Source: Selaginella moellendorffii (Eukaryota > Streptophyta > Lycopodiopsida > Selaginellales > Selaginellaceae). From it: DNA of 64,000 nt. Position 1 is the stretch's first letter, and every line of letters starts with the position of its first letter. A program made the position numbers and the translations under genes. Below, piece by piece: positions 33,043 to 44,335 of this stretch. The notes beneath the pieces are model-generated. The model was not told where the DNA came from and made no database searches. It worked only from the letters and a program-made list of their open reading frames with translations. The stretch covers positions 537,591-601,590 of the forward strand of contig NW_003314271.1 of the NCBI RefSeq assembly GCF_000143415.4. The letters run 5' to 3'.

Positions 33043-33615
33043 CTAATCTTTATTACGATTCTCATACTCCGTGACAAGCTCACGAGCATGGGTAAGATTT
33101 TTAAGAGGTTCCCAAGTTGATTCACAAGTCAGGTAACCCTTCCACTTAACTAGATATTCCTTCGCATGAGCCCATCTCCGAAACCGAGAATCCAAAATAG
33201 ATTCAGCTTCATACTCAGGTTCACCATCCATGATTACTGGCGGAGGACGCATATCCGTAGAGTGTTCCAAAGCAGCATGATATGGTGCCAGTAAATTGAC
33301 ATGAAACACATCATGTAGCTTAGATAACTCATCTGGAAGATCCAACTTATAGGATACATCACCAACACGTTTTAACACCCGATAGGGTCCAACATATCTC
33401 GTCAAGAGCTTCCGAGACAAAGAACCCTTAATGTTCAAGTGTCGAGAAGATAGCCACACCTGATCTCCCACTTGATAGGATACATCCCGACGATGCTGAT
33501 CCTTATCACGTCGATACCTATCCTGAGCTTTGCCCATCGCCTCGGTAGCTTTAGACCAACCTTGGCGTAGCTGCTCCGCATAAGTTTCCACGGCTGGGAC
33601 CAACACTTCGGTCAT
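33043..33615 (-). pseudogene. pol: Chromovirus integrase C-terminus and chromodomain
   Basis: This is the last 190 codons of the polyprotein. It contains the integrase C-terminal GPY/F-type block (YQVGDQVWLSSRHLN, LLTRYVGPYRVLKRVG) and a chromodomain (EYEAESILDSRFRRW, EYLVKWKGYLTCESTWEP). Chromodomains are proposed to steer integration to marked chromatin. It is in the same frame as the integrase core upstream, but two TAG codons near 33,618-33,675 separate them. Confidence 0.85.
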
Positions 33616-33672
33616 TGATTTCGGGACAACGATCTATTGAGGAACCCCATGAGCATTCCCTTGCAACATCTC

Positions 33673-34262
33673 CTATGGAGAACAGCCTATAGCGCTGTGA
33701 AATGTGTTGTTATAACAAATTTTTGCTGTATCCAAATGCTCAATCCAGTCGCGCTGGTTCGCCGCGACATAGTACCGCAGATAATCCTCAACTTGAGCAT
33801 TCACGTGTTCGGTCTGCCCATCAGTTTGAGGATGATAAGCCGTACTAAACTTCAACTTGGTACCAAACAACTGGAATAGGGTTCCCCAAAACTTCCCCGT
33901 AAACCTCGAATCTCTATCTGAGATCATTTCTTCAGGAAGACCACGAACTCGCACTACTTCATGGAAAAAGAGCTTTGCTGCTTGTTTCGCATTTACTGTT
34001 CCCACAATAGGAATGAAGTGTGCAATCTTTGACAACCGATCCACAACCAACATCAAAGTATCATAACCCTTAGACTTCGGCAAACAAGTNNNNNNNNNNN
34101 NNNNNNNNNNNNNNNNNNNNNNNNNNNNNNNNNNNNNNNNNNNNNNNNNNNNNNNNNNNNNNNNNNNNNNNNNNNNNNNNNNNNNNNNNNNNNNNNNNNA
34201 ACGGACATAGTCCGCTACATCATCTTCCATACCAGACCAGAAAAATCCCTTTTTCATGAAGC
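33673..34262 (-). pseudogene. pol: Chromovirus integrase core with assembly gap
   Basis: The frame reads [19 protein letters not shown], then a run of N, then LMLVVDRLSKIAHFIP, MISDRDSRFTG and TAYHPQTDGQTEHVNAQVED, which are DDE integrase core motifs. It is shifted by one base relative to the gag-pol frame that ends at 34,254, and it stops at a TAG (33,673). The HHCC zinc region lies at and inside the gap, so it cannot be judged. Confidence 0.85.
34090..34199. other. Assembly gap (110 N)
   Basis: A run of N bases lies inside the integrase coding region. Its true length is unknown, so frame continuity across it is uncertain. Confidence 0.99.
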
Positions 34263-37200
34263 TAGAGTCTTTCGCTGTCCACCATGTCCCGCTGCTGGAA
34301 CATCATGATGTTCCCGCAGAAATAACTGCTGAAGATCCTTAGAGGGAAGATACAATCTTTCTTGCTTATAGAATATAAGCCCATCCCGAACTGAGAAGTG
34401 AAGCTTTGCATTAGTGCGACAAACAACTTTCGCTGCTTTGCTACCAGAGCTCTGCTTCAACAACTCTGCACGGCGTAAGATTGTCTTTGCCAATGGATCA
34501 CTTCCATACGAAGCCCGAACGTCTTCCAACCAGTCCGAACTGATTGCCGATATTGCCCGGAATTGAGCTTGACGACTCAACGCATCCGGAACAATATTTT
34601 CTTTACTAGGTTTATATATGATTTCAATATCATATCTAGCAAGCTTCTCTTGCCAACGAGCCTGCTTCGGCATAAGCTTAGGCTGCGTAGCAAAGTAGCT
34701 TAGTGTGTTACTATCCGTATAAACCTTGGTATGTCCACCCAAGTAGTGTCTCCAGTGTTCTAGGGCCGACACTATAGCAAACATCTCTTTCTCGTGCGTT
34801 GGCCATCTTCGTTGGGTCTCATCCAATTTCTTGGAATAGAACGCAACGGGACAACCATGTCTTTTCAACGTAACACCAACTGCTTTGTCACAATCTTGCT
34901 GTAACACGGCACCAATAGCATAACCAGATGCATCACAATGCACTTCGAAGGGTTTATCAAGATCTGGGATCCTGAGAACAGGAACCGTAGTCAAGATCTC
35001 CTTCAATCGTACAAAAGCACGCTGACAAGCTGGTGTCCAATGAAACGGAATATTACTCTTCGTTAACTCAGTCAACGGAAGAGCAATACTTGCAAAATTG
35101 CGGACAAATTTGCGATAGTATCCTGCCAAACCGAGAAAGGAACGAACATCTGTTACAATGGTCGGGACTTCCCAGGACTTCACCGCTTCCACCTTCTTCG
35201 GATCGACCTCAATCACACCACCACCAACTATATGTCCAAGAAAGTTTACGCGCAATTGACCAAAAGCGCATTTACTTTCCTTAGCATACAGTTTGTGTTC
35301 GCGCAATTTCTGAAACACCAGCTCCAAGTGTTTCAAATGATCCTCCAACGTTTCACTAAAGACTAGAACATCGTCGATATACAGGACAACAAATGCATCC
35401 AAATAATCTCCGAATATTCTATCCATCATAGTGCTGAACGTTGCCGGAGCATTGCATAACCCGAATGGCATGACAAGGAACTCATAAGATCCGTACCGAG
35501 TCTTAAAGGCTGTCTTCTCCACATCCTGATCCGCCACCCGTATCTGATGATATCCGGACCGCAAATCAAGTCGCGTAAAATACTTAGCCTTTAAGAGTTG
35601 GTCAAACAAGTCATCAATGCGAGGCAAAGGATAACTATTTTTAACCGTGATCTTATTGAGTGCCCGATAGTCAATACACATCCTCATGGTTCCATCCTTT
35701 TTCATAATGAAGAGGACCAGCGCTCCATAAGGTGACTTGCTTGGTCGGATATGACCTTTGTCAAGAAGCTCCGTGAGTTGCTTCTTGAGTTCAGCCATCT
35801 CCTTGATGTTCAACCGATATGGAGCTTTCGTAGGTGGTTTAGAACCCGGAATAATCTCAATCCGATGATCAACCTCACAGCTAGGAGGTAGCCCTGGCGG
35901 CAAATCTTTCGGAAAGATATCCTGATTCCTCGCCAACAACTCCAATATCCTTTCTGGTACAGGATCAACCCCGTCGCCGATTCGTACTGAGTCACCAACA
36001 CCCTCAGCTTCCATCACTTGAACCCAAAAGGTCTGACATCCCCTCTTAGCTGCTTTTTGAACGGCCCTCGCAGTCAGGAACTTTGCATCCCAATCTTTTG
36101 AGGAACGCTTTTGCAACTGAAAGGATACATCAGGATGTCCTTCTGACTTCAACGTGATACAACTTTGTCTAGCACCATAAATCCCTTTTATATACTTGTT
36201 GAAGAAATCCATACCAAACACCATCTGAAAATCTAGTATCTTCAACACTACCAAGTCCACTCTTTCTTTCCACTTGGATATCTTTATTGGAACATCACTC
36301 ACAAACTTTCTGGCTACTTGCCCACCTTCCGCAAACCGGAAGTGCATAGGCGACATTTGCTCAGCATTCAATCCTAACAACTTAACTAAGTCTTTGGATA
36401 TCACACTGTGCGTAGCTCCCGTGTCAATCATCACTCGGATTCGGTGTCCACGGACAAAGCCTACTAGATATATTAACGGATCAGTGTTTGCATTGACTGC
36501 AAGAAAAGCTTGAGGAAAGCAACGAAAGTTACTCACCTCTTCTTCCTCATAGTCTGCATTGACCAACTCGTCAACCCCTTCGGCTTCACCACCACCGTCT
36601 TCCCTCATGACATTAACCCGAGACTTTGTCTTATGCTTGTTGGGGCATTCCGAGGACCTATGTCCCGACTCTCCACAATGGAAGCAATGACCCACACTAC
36701 CCGTTCCGCTAGGAGTAGGTTTTGCAGGTTGCTGCTGCTTGTACCCACCAGGAGGAGGAACAGAGGGCCTAGGACCAGAAGAAGCTGCTGGTGGTCTCCA
36801 ACCACCACCACCTTTATTCACCGTAGCTTGTGAGCCCCCAGGGCGGTACCTACCTTCCACCCTTTGTTTCCGATCACCTTGCTTATTCCCAGAATTCCTA
36901 TTCTTATCCGAGTTACCAGCATAAGGTTGCTGATATTGTTCCATGAGTGAGTGACTAAAGGCAACTTGTTGTGCTGCCTCCTTACACTCCAAGTAAGTCT
37001 TCGGCTTAAACTTCAAAATCTCATTGCGAGAAAATGAACTTAAGCCCTCTAGAAAATAACTCCGAGCATCTTCATCACTCATATTTGCAATCATAATGCG
37101 CTTCTGAGCAAACGCATTAACGTAATGCATAAGGTCCCCTCGCTGCTTTAACCGCCACAGCTCTGCGCGAAGTCTCAGACCAAGATCATCCGGCAAGTAT

Positions 37201-37400
37201 TCCTTACGGATACGAGACCGCATCTTGGTCCAACTTCTAGTCTGCCCTTTTTCAGCACACACTTGGCGCCACCAAGTTTTGGCATGATCGGTGAGAAAGG
37301 ATTGCGCGCACGCAACTTTCGTACGATCATCTACGTCTGCCGCTATGAAGTAGTTCTCCATATCGTAGACCCAGTCTTCCAAAACCTGATAGTCCCGCAT
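34254..37400 (-). CDS. gag-pol: Chromovirus gag-protease-RT-RNase H polyprotein
   Basis: An open frame of 1,048 codons. From the N-terminus it has a gag capsid-like region ([20 protein letters not shown]), a CCHC zinc knuckle ([14 protein letters not shown]), an aspartic protease ([10 protein letters not shown]), and reverse transcriptase with [25 protein letters not shown] and the catalytic YIDD in [12 protein letters not shown]. RNase H follows with [17 protein letters not shown] and [11 protein letters not shown], then [10 protein letters not shown]. This much looks intact. The true gag start lies upstream in another frame (about 37,740), so a frameshift near 37,475 already breaks the N-terminus. 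A second one at about 34,258 breaks the path to integrase. Confidence 0.92.
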   Translation of the reverse strand: MRDYQVLEDWVYDMENYFIAADVDDRTKVACAQSFLTDHAKTWWRQVCAEKGQTRSWTKMRSRIRKEYLPDDLGLRLRAELWRLKQRGDLMHYVNAFAQKRIMIANMSDEDARSYFLEGLSSFSRNEILKFKPKTYLECKEAAQQVAFSHSLMEQYQQPYAGNSDKNRNSGNKQGDRKQRVEGRYRPGGSQATVNKGGGGWRPPAASSGPRPSVPPPGGYKQQQPAKPTPSGTGSVGHCFHCGESGHRSSECPNKHKTKSRVNVMREDGGGEAEGVDELVNADYEEEEVSNFRCFPQAFLAVNANTDPLIYLVGFVRGHRIRVMIDTGATHSVISKDLVKLLGLNAEQMSPMHFRFAEGGQVARKFVSDVPIKISKWKERVDLVVLKILDFQMVFGMDFFNKYIKGIYGARQSCITLKSEGHPDVSFQLQKRSSKDWDAKFLTARAVQKAAKRGCQTFWVQVMEAEGVGDSVRIGDGVDPVPERILELLARNQDIFPKDLPPGLPPSCEVDHRIEIIPGSKPPTKAPYRLNIKEMAELKKQLTELLDKGHIRPSKSPYGALVLFIMKKDGTMRMCIDYRALNKITVKNSYPLPRIDDLFDQLLKAKYFTRLDLRSGYHQIRVADQDVEKTAFKTRYGSYEFLVMPFGLCNAPATFSTMMDRIFGDYLDAFVVLYIDDVLVFSETLEDHLKHLELVFQKLREHKLYAKESKCAFGQLRVNFLGHIVGGGVIEVDPKKVEAVKSWEVPTIVTDVRSFLGLAGYYRKFVRNFASIALPLTELTKSNIPFHWTPACQRAFVRLKEILTTVPVLRIPDLDKPFEVHCDASGYAIGAVLQQDCDKAVGVTLKRHGCPVAFYSKKLDETQRRWPTHEKEMFAIVSALEHWRHYLGGHTKVYTDSNTLSYFATQPKLMPKQARWQEKLARYDIEIIYKPSKENIVPDALSRQAQFRAISAISSDWLEDVRASYGSDPLAKTILRRAELLKQSSGSKAAKVVCRTNAKLHFSVRDGLIFYKQERLYLPSKDLQQLFLREHHDVPAAGHGGQRKTLAS

Positions 37401-37465
37401 GCCTCTGAAATTGGGTGGTTTTGGAGGCTTGAACTTTGAAACTCGTGCAACCGGGGGCGGCTGCA

Positions 37466-37742
37466 GAACTTGAAGAGGAGTCCAGTTGCTTAGGCTTAGC
37501 TGGTTTAGCTGCCTCAGCTTCTTTCTTCCTCTTCTTGTTCTCCTTCTTCAATTTGCGAATCTCCCTTCGCAAATTCTCGATCTCGACTTCCTGAGCCATA
37601 CGCTGCAATGCTGCAGCATCTGGCTCATCCTCTTTTGACTCAGCCTCAGCCTCTTCCGCAGCATCTCTAACAAGAGTTTCCTCCTCTCGATTCGCCCGTC
37701 TAGAGGTTTCAGCGTCATCAGCACGGTTCCTCTTCACCATCC
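37466..37742 (-). pseudogene. gag: Chromovirus gag N-terminus, frameshifted
   Basis: This Glu/Lys/Arg-rich coiled-coil segment starts MVKRNRADDAETSRRANREE and includes [20 protein letters not shown]. In this frame it runs out of register with gag. The continuation ([17 protein letters not shown] leading to [10 protein letters not shown]) is found one frame over, so a single-base indel near 37,475 is implied. Confidence 0.7.
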
Positions 37743-37918
37743 TGCTAGCTGCATACATGCCTCTATCAGTAACTGAACATGCATACAACGTTCTTACCGA
37801 ATGGTGCAATCCAACTAATCCTACACAGGTCGCTTCGGATCTACTAGAAAAGTCTCTGCGTATGCAACTTGAGTCAGAAAATCCGACAAAAGTTGGATAG
37901 AAATCGCTGAGACAATTC

Positions 37919-37929
37919 CTCTGATACCA
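37919..37929 (-). other. Primer-binding site (tRNA-iMet type)
   Basis: TGGTATCAGAG on the minus strand, two bases inside the 5' LTR, matches the 3' end of plant initiator methionine tRNA, the usual primer of gypsy and copia elements. Confidence 0.88.
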
Positions 37930-37931
37930 AA

Positions 37932-38865
37932 TGTAACACACCTGAATTTGGAGCCGAACTCCAAGCCCGTTGCGCTACGAACGAGGGTCCGGTACAATCC
38001 CACGAGCACCAGCTCCTCGTATCCAGCACTTGCACGCAAAATGGTGTCAGACGGAGTCTGGCACAATTTTGGCATACCGGTGGCCTAACACGAGAAGGAG
38101 GGTACTCCACCGACTAGAGCAGCGTGGAGCTTGGGCTTAGACCCAAGCCGGACGCAGAACAAGGAGCAACACAGCCCAGCGGGAGCCAAACTAATGTCTC
38201 AGGTGGTCGGACATGCATTCCAACCACTATCCCTACTATACAATTGGAACCCCCCATAGCCCCTCCCCCCCCCCCCCCCCCCCCCCCCTTGAGGGACACA
38301 CGCTTTGGGCTTTCACCCCAAGCCTCCCTTAGTACCAGGAGTTAGTCTCTGGGACAAGTCCGAAACTTACTAAATATGGAATGGCCTTAGATTGCGAATT
38401 TGGACACGGGACGAACACCATTGTGTTCAGGCCACTCTCTACATTCTGTAGATATGCCAAATGAGCGAATCTAGACACTTTCCATAAATAGCATATGGGA
38501 CCGAAATGAGACCAACACTAAGGGTATGATAGCGAGGGTGTTTGGCAAACACGGTAAGCTATCATCCAGCGATATTGAGGGAATAGTCTCAATACGCGAG
38601 GGTTCTTGCCAAGCCAGTGCAAGACAGAGCAAAAGAAAACTAAAAGCCAGGCCGAGAATGCTCAGCTAGAAACACATAGGAGTTCCTACCTTATGTTCAT
38701 CTGGCTAAGTACAGATGCTAAACCCAGTAAGCTAACACTTGGACAAGAGGGGCTATTGAAGGGAACCAGCAGTACCGACCTCTTGCCGTCGTGGCAGTAA
38801 GGAAAGAGTGCCCGTAAGGATTGGCCGACAAGTATCTTTCGATACCCGAAGTCACATTCGCAACA
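37932..38865 (-). repeat. 5' LTR of the chromovirus (934 bp)
   Basis: It is collinear with 31,519-32,435. The length difference is explained mainly by a 24-C homopolymer at 38,265-38,288. It begins TGTAACACACC and ends CGCAACA on the top strand. Confidence 0.93.
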
Positions 38866-39828
38866 GTTGGAGAGTAAGAAGAAAATTACAACAACACTTT
38901 TTCCATACATTGAGGCTTTGTCAAGTGAGGCATAGGAAACAGAGGAAGAGGAGCAAGACGACCACGAGGAGGTGAAGGAAAAGCGAGTGGAAGTTGAGGA
39001 TGAGCAAAACGAAGCCAAGAAGGAAACTCTAAAGGAACAGGAGGTTGAGGACTGCAAGAACACACAGGAAGAGCCACCCCATGATGGGGAAAAACTGATA
39101 GATCACGCATAGGAGATCCTAGCGCTAGAGAAAAATCAAGAGGAAGGACTCCAGTTTGCAGTCTTGAGTCTGCGACATAGGACTGCAACCTTGAGCCCGA
39201 AACAGTTGTGATAACTGCAACGGCCAAAGACAACAAGAAGGGTTTGGACGAGGCAAGTCAGGAGCTCCCACCAATCAAAGAAGCTAAGGAAATGGAGAAC
39301 CATGGAATGCAGGATGGAGTAGAGTGACACCTCCACAATTGTCCTCCATACTGCTACACTCCAAAGAAACGAGGACGGGAGGAGCTCAAGCCCGGCAACC
39401 ACAGCAACCAGAAGCTCCCGCACAACTTCCTGCAGCAGTACCACAACTCCAAGCTAGTGGTGTACACTCGTGAAGGCATTGAGAGCTTCTATGAGAAGAC
39501 CTTCATCAAGCCAATGGAGCAGTGCCTTTCCAAACTCGAGGATGGTTTCAAGCAGCTGGACACCAAGATCAAGAGCATTCGCAGCCATGGAATTCTGACT
39601 CCAAAATCCTGTAAGGAATCCTTTGACCTTGCGTAGCAGTTTCAGCAGGAAAATGCAAAGCTCAACAAGGAGTTGCTCGAGGCAAAATAAAGAATCCATG
39701 CGCTTGAAGAAGCAGCCCAGACTTACGAAGAGGAAGAAGAGGAGGAGGAACCACATGAGGGAACGGCTACCCAGGATGCAGCAATGGAGTAATGATTGTG
39801 GGACACAGCATAAGACAGTCGTGGGAGA
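38866..39828 (+). mobile_element. Continuation of the older interrupted repeat
   Basis: The plus strand carries Glu/Lys-rich coiled-coil-like frames (for example VEDEQNEAKKETLKEQEVED and, near 39,640, QQENAKLNKELLEAK), interrupted by stops. It follows on from the sequence left of 31,519. No enzyme domain is seen. Confidence 0.4.
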
Positions 39829-40253
39829 GTGGAGAAAGAGGGAAAAGGCAAGCTTGGAAGTTCATGCTTAGGAGAACAAACTTGAGAGGTTCAAGGTTAG
39901 GACTGTATTTCTAACCTTTATGTGAGCAGCAGCAACTATAAAAGTAGGACTTAGAATGTTTTTAGACTTATCCCTAATATAAAATACATTGCAATACATC
40001 GTAATTCTACCTATCTCTTTGGCTCTTCATGGCAATGTCTTACTTACCCACCGCCTTCAAGGGATCAAAGGCATGGGACTAGCACCTTCATACTCGTGTT
40101 CACGGTCTCGACTTGGATTGGTACAAGCAGGTAAGTGCACTCTTCTTGTAGTGTAGTTTTAGATTTAGGGACTAGATTAGATTTGAAACCTTCTAGGGAG
40201 ATTTTGTGTGGATGTTTTCCTCCCAGTTTAGAAAATCAAGAAGTTTTCATTGG
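39829..40253 (+). repeat. Left arm of a long-range inverted repeat
   Basis: About 425 bp match the reverse complement of 49,492-49,906. Shared runs include AAGCTTGGAAGTTCATGCTTA, GACTTATCCCTAATA, CCTTCAAGGGATCAAAGGCA and GGATGTTTTCCTCCCAGTTTA. Similarity ends abruptly on both sides. Confidence 0.85.
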
Positions 40254-40779
40254 CCAAATTTTCTTTCACATTCAAGAAAAGAAGAGATGTTGCTATCTTG
40301 TAGTTTGCTGTGCACTTCATGATCTTCAGGTCGATGGCTCTATCTCGCGGAGCCGTCACTTGCTTTCCCCTATTTGGTAGTTGAAAAGCTTTGGCAAAGT
40401 CTTCTTCAATCGTGAGTTTCCCGCGCACAAAATCGATAATTTTCCTGTCGATACCCTGTGGATCGGAGCTTGTCATGAGAACTGAGAACATATAGAGGTG
40501 ATACTTCTGCAGCCATGCATCAAGAGTCTCGTCTCGAGACCACTTTGGATTTCCCACTTGGAAAACCGAGCATACCTTGTTCTCATCGTTTGAGAGGTCA
40601 ATCGCTTCCTCCTCTTCCTGTGGACAGCGTGGAGCCCTTGATGTGTTTCTAGTCCTCATTGAAGCTGCACTTTCACCATACCAAGAATTGCTGCAGCCTT
40701 GACCATTGTTTGCCCCTAGTGGGCTCCCTCTTTCCTCATGCAACATCACCTGTAACTCTTTTCTTCTCTCAGCCGCCAA
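40228..40779 (-). CDS. Hypothetical ORF beside the inverted-repeat arm
   Basis: The frame is open for 183 codons; the first ATG is near 40,746 (MLHEERGSPLG). It contains an acidic patch (CPQEEEEAIDLSNDENK) and IDRKIIDFVRGKLTIEEDF. I do not recognise a family. It overlaps the inner end of the left repeat arm and lies among retroelement remains, so it may be a transposon-borne or gag-like frame. Confidence 0.3.
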   Translation of the reverse strand: MAAERRKELQVMLHEERGSPLGANNGQGCSNSWYGESAASMRTRNTSRAPRCPQEEEEAIDLSNDENKVCSVFQVGNPKWSRDETLDAWLQKYHLYMFSVLMTSSDPQGIDRKIIDFVRGKLTIEEDFAKAFQLPNRGKQVTAPRDRAIDLKIMKCTANYKIATSLLFLNVKENLANENFLIF

Positions 40780-40944
40780 GATTAGGGTTAGGTCACATTC
40801 TTGTTAAGGCGAATTTTCTCTAATGCATTCGGATGTGTTTTCTTCGATTTCTTTGAACATTTTCTCTTGAAATTTCTAATATTCCACCATAGTGTGAAGC
40901 ACTTGTGGTTGCTTGTAAATCTTCAATTTGTTCAAGTTAACTAC

Positions 40945-41625
40945 TTACAATTTTTCATCATCTAAAGTTGCAAGTTTTGCTGTTCCTGGGATTTGTATAC
41001 TCGTAATCTTGAATGGTCCTTCCCATTGATGAACAAGTTTTCCTCCAAATTTATCCACATTACCACAATACCATAATACAAGATCTCCTACTTGGTAATG
41101 CATTTTGTTTTTCTTGATTTGTTTGCGATCGTGATAAGCTTTTCTTCTAGCTTGTATTGCTTTGATTGTCCATATTGCATGCAGTCTTTCTTCATCAAGT
41201 TTATCAAGCATTGTGAATCTTTTCTTGATCAATTCTTCTTGATTAATTCAAATTCAATGGCCATTCTCAAGGATGGTACTGTGTACTCAAGTGGTGTTAA
41301 CGCTTCAAGGCTGTAAGCAAGCTTAAAAGGTGTAGAATTTGTTGAAACTTTGTAAGTTGTTCTATAAGCCCAAAGAGCATTGTAAATGCTTTCATCCCAA
41401 TCCTTAAGGTTTGTCTTGACTATTTTCTTGAGTATGTTTTTGAGTGTTTTGTTTGTTGATTTTGCTTGTCCATTACCCTGTGGGTAATATGGTGTTGACT
41501 TCTTATGGTTGATGATGAATTCTTTAACTAGAATGTTGATGGTCTCATTCAGAAAATGTGTTCCTCGATCTATAACAATTTTCCATATCTTGTTATAATT
41601 GTTTCATAAAGAAAATAAATCACTA
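40945..41625 (-). pseudogene. pol: Second gypsy element: integrase core part 2 and C-terminus
   Basis: The minus strand reads VVIYFLYETIITRYGKIVID and DRGTHFLNE, then STPYYPQGNGQA and DWDESIYNALWAYRTTYK, the later part of an integrase core. This is followed by DLVLWYCGNVDKFGGKLVHQ and WEGPFKI, the C-terminal domain. Stops break the frame. The part of the core that should precede it is found at 41,626-42,095 on the opposite strand. Confidence 0.75.
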
Positions 41626-42095
41626 CTTCACAAACAATCAAAGGAAACAATTCATCTTGAGGACACGATGATATTCAGTCGTGGGAGATAAACTTAGACA
41701 TGACAACATCTTAAGAAGATGCATAGAATCACAAGAAGAGATTAAGGATTTACTCAATGAAGCTCATGCAAAAAAAGTTCATTTTGCCGAAGAAATTATG
41801 GCTAGGAAAGTGTTACAAGCTGGATTATGGTGGCTGACACTCTGGAAAGATGCCACTCAACATTGTCAAGAATGTGATACATGTCAAAGAATGAAGTTTC
41901 CACCGAGGAAACAAACTCAGAAATGCAATCCGACAACAACATTGGAACCCTTCTAGAGTTGGGGACTTGATTTCATTGGACCTATAATAAAAAATAGCAA
42001 AGGAAATCAATACATTTTGGTCGCTACCGACTATATGACAAAATGGGCAGAAGCTCTCCCACTAAAGAAAGCCACAGTGAAAAATACAACATGGG
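41626..42095 (+). pseudogene. pol: Inverted integrase segment (HHCC and core part 1)
   Basis: On the plus strand this reads VGDKLRHDNILRRCIE, ARKVLQAGLWWLTLWKD, the zinc pair CQECDTCQRMK, then WGLDFIGPIIKNSKGNQY and YMTKWAEALPLKKATVKN. This is the integrase zinc domain and start of the core, and its flanks on both sides are on the minus strand. Flipping it would restore the family order, so it is an internal inversion of roughly 470 bp. Confidence 0.75.
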
Positions 42096-42099
42096 ATCT

Positions 42100-43330
42100 T
42101 GGTTGTTATCAAGAAGTTGTAAATATCCTAGAGCATTTCTTGAGTTGTGACCTTAAAAAGGTGTAAATCAGGTAAGTCATTGGATTTCGTGACTTGTTCC
42201 TTTGTGGTAAATTGACTAAGATGATTAACTTGTGTATGTTGTTTACTTGGCTTGTAGATAATCTCAAAGTTGAATTCTTGAAGTAGAAGAAACCATCTCG
42301 TGATTCTTCCAGCGAGTATTGTCTTGTTGAGTAAGTGTAAGAGTGCTTGGTGATCAACCATGATCTTGACTTTTTTTGAAAGGAGGTAATGTCAAAATTT
42401 GGTGAGTGCATAGACCATTCATAATACCTCTTTTTCCATGGTTGTATAGTTCATCTTCGGTGGGAGAGTCTTCGGCTTGTTTAGTATATTGGATAGTCTC
42501 TATTATCAATTTTTCTTTGGCAAAATATAGCTCCAAATGCATAATCAGATGCATCTACTTGGACAATGAATTCCTAAGTCTAGTTTAGTTGAACCAATAT
42601 GGGGGCTTTTGTAAGCTTATCCTTAAGTGTATCGAAGGCCAGTTGGCAATCTTGTGTCCATGTGTAAACTTGAGATTTCTTAAGTACGTCTATAGTAACC
42701 CATTTTTCCAAGAAATCTTCTCAAACTCGTTAAATTTATAAATGGAGTCATTTTAACGATGACCTCAGTTTTTGCTTTGTCAATAAGAATTCCATTGTTA
42801 CAAACAACATGGCCAAGTAGTATACCTGATTTGACAAAGAAAATACACTTTTCTGGATTAAGTGCAACTCTATTTTGTCGACATTTAATGAAACACTTTT
42901 CTAGGTGTTTATCTTTTGCTCCAAAGACACTAAAGTCATCCATGAAGACTCGCATAAAATCAATCAAGTATTCTTGAAACATGTTAGTTATTATCCTTTG
43001 AAAAGTAAATGGTGCACTTGTTAATCTGAATGGCATTCTTGAGTATGCATATATGCCCTATGAACTTATGAAGGCAGTCTTGTATTGATCTTTTGGCACT
43101 ATGTGAACTTGATTATAACCCAAAAAGCTGTTGAGGAATGAATACATCTCATGTCCTGCAATTGTATCGAGTATCTCATTTGAGAATGGTATGGGAAAAG
43201 AGTTTTTTTCCGTCACATCATTCAACTTTTTAAAATTGATGCAAATTCGCAATTTGCCATTCTTCTTCGGGATGATAACAAATGGTGACAACCATTGTGC
43301 ATTCTTGATAGGGTAAATGAATTTAGCATT
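42100..43330 (-). pseudogene. pol: Second gypsy element: reverse transcriptase and RNase H, decayed
   Basis: The minus strand has FVIIPKKNGKLRICINFKKL, LGYNQVHIVPKDQYKTAF, MPFRLTSAPFTFQRIITNMF and the catalytic block FMDDFSVFG (family box F/YxDD), then LRRFLGKMGYYRR. RNase H remnants near 42,128-42,361 include VDHQALLHLLNKT and [10 protein letters not shown]. Several in-frame stops and frame changes show it is inactive. Confidence 0.8.
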
Positions 43331-43672
43331 TTGTAGTTTGTTGAGTTCTATTTTGACTTTATTAGCGAAGTTTGGGTTTATGTGATAAATTGTTTGCTTA
43401 ATTGGTCAAGTTCTTAGTAGTAACTCTATACGATATGTATATATTTCCGGTGGCATTTCCTTGAGATCTTTGTATGACTATGTGAAAACATCCTTATAGG
43501 TTATGAGTAATTGTTGAGCTTTTATCTTGAAGTTTTTGTCAAAATTTGTAGCAATGATTATGTTGTGTGGATCTTCTTGAGATCCAAGATTGAGTTCTTC
43601 AGTTTCTTCATTGAGGTTAATTCGGGGTGTAAATTTATCTTTTCCAGATTGTAGGGCTGGATTATCATCGAT

Positions 43673-44335
43673 CTAAATCTCATATTCTTTAGATTGTAGT
43701 TGTTCAAGCTTGAGAGTTGGCTTCTCGTTTTGTTGTTTTATCTTTAATTTTTGTTGATTTTGAGCGTGTAGCTTTGTAGAATAGAGTGGTTGGTCCATTG
43801 AGTTTAAGTTGTTGTGCTCTTGATCCACTATTGGTAGTACATGGTGTAAATCGATTTCTTGAAAAGCTCGTAGTTCTAGGTAAGCTTTGAGGAGTTTGGC
43901 TTCTTCAAGGTTGTCCAAGCCTTCTTGCCAATTGTATTCTTGGGCTTGAATTGATTGAAATCTTTTTCGAATTTTCCTGGTTGTATTTGTAGCTATCTTT
44001 GTTTGTCCTTTATTTGATTGTATACAAATTTCATGGTCCATCCAATATTGAGCATAAATCACTTTGTTTAGCCATGGTCTTCCAAGCAAGAGTTCGTAAG
44101 AGGATTCTTCAATTGGCATTTTTAATACCACGAAATTGATCTTGAACTTGTGTCCTTTGATTCCAACAATGATATCTCTTATTATGCCAGCTGGTCGTAC
44201 AACATGTTGGTCTGCCATGCGGACATTGAAAGGAGCAGGTTGTATAGGTCCAAGTCCCATTGCTTTACATATACCATGCTCGATGAGAAGCAAACCCGAG
44301 CCTCCATCGAGTATTGCTCCAGTGATTTGATTATT
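43673..44335 (-). pseudogene. pol: Second gypsy element: protease region
   Basis: The frame contains ILDGGSGLLLIEHGICKAMG, PAPFNVRMADQHVV, GIIRDIIVGIKGHKFKI and YELLLGRPWLNKV. This is the retroviral-type aspartic protease block of a plant gypsy lineage. The catalytic position reads DGG rather than the usual DTG or DSG. I recall DGGSG as typical of this lineage rather than a decay change, but I cannot confirm it here. Confidence 0.7.

Larger units (their letters stand above)
31519..38865 (-). mobile_element. Ty3/gypsy chromovirus LTR retrotransposon, nearly complete
   Basis: This 7.35-kb element reads on the minus strand. The 5' LTR is 37,932-38,865 and the 3' LTR 31,519-32,435. The target-site duplication GTTGG flanks it at 31,514-31,518 and 38,866-38,870. 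The PBS and PPT are in the expected places. Domains in order are gag with a CCHC knuckle, protease, reverse transcriptase, RNase H, integrase and a C-terminal chromodomain, which places it among chromoviruses. By eye the LTRs differ at roughly 15-20 of about 900 aligned positions, mostly transitions, so the insertion is fairly recent. It is no longer autonomous as assembled: two frameshifts, two TAG stops and an N gap interrupt the polyprotein. Confidence 0.95.

Noticed and set aside
34254-37400. Treating the 1,048-codon chromovirus frame as a host gene
   Set aside because: Domain order (CCHC knuckle, protease, RT, RNase H) and flanking LTRs show it is a retrotransposon polyprotein.
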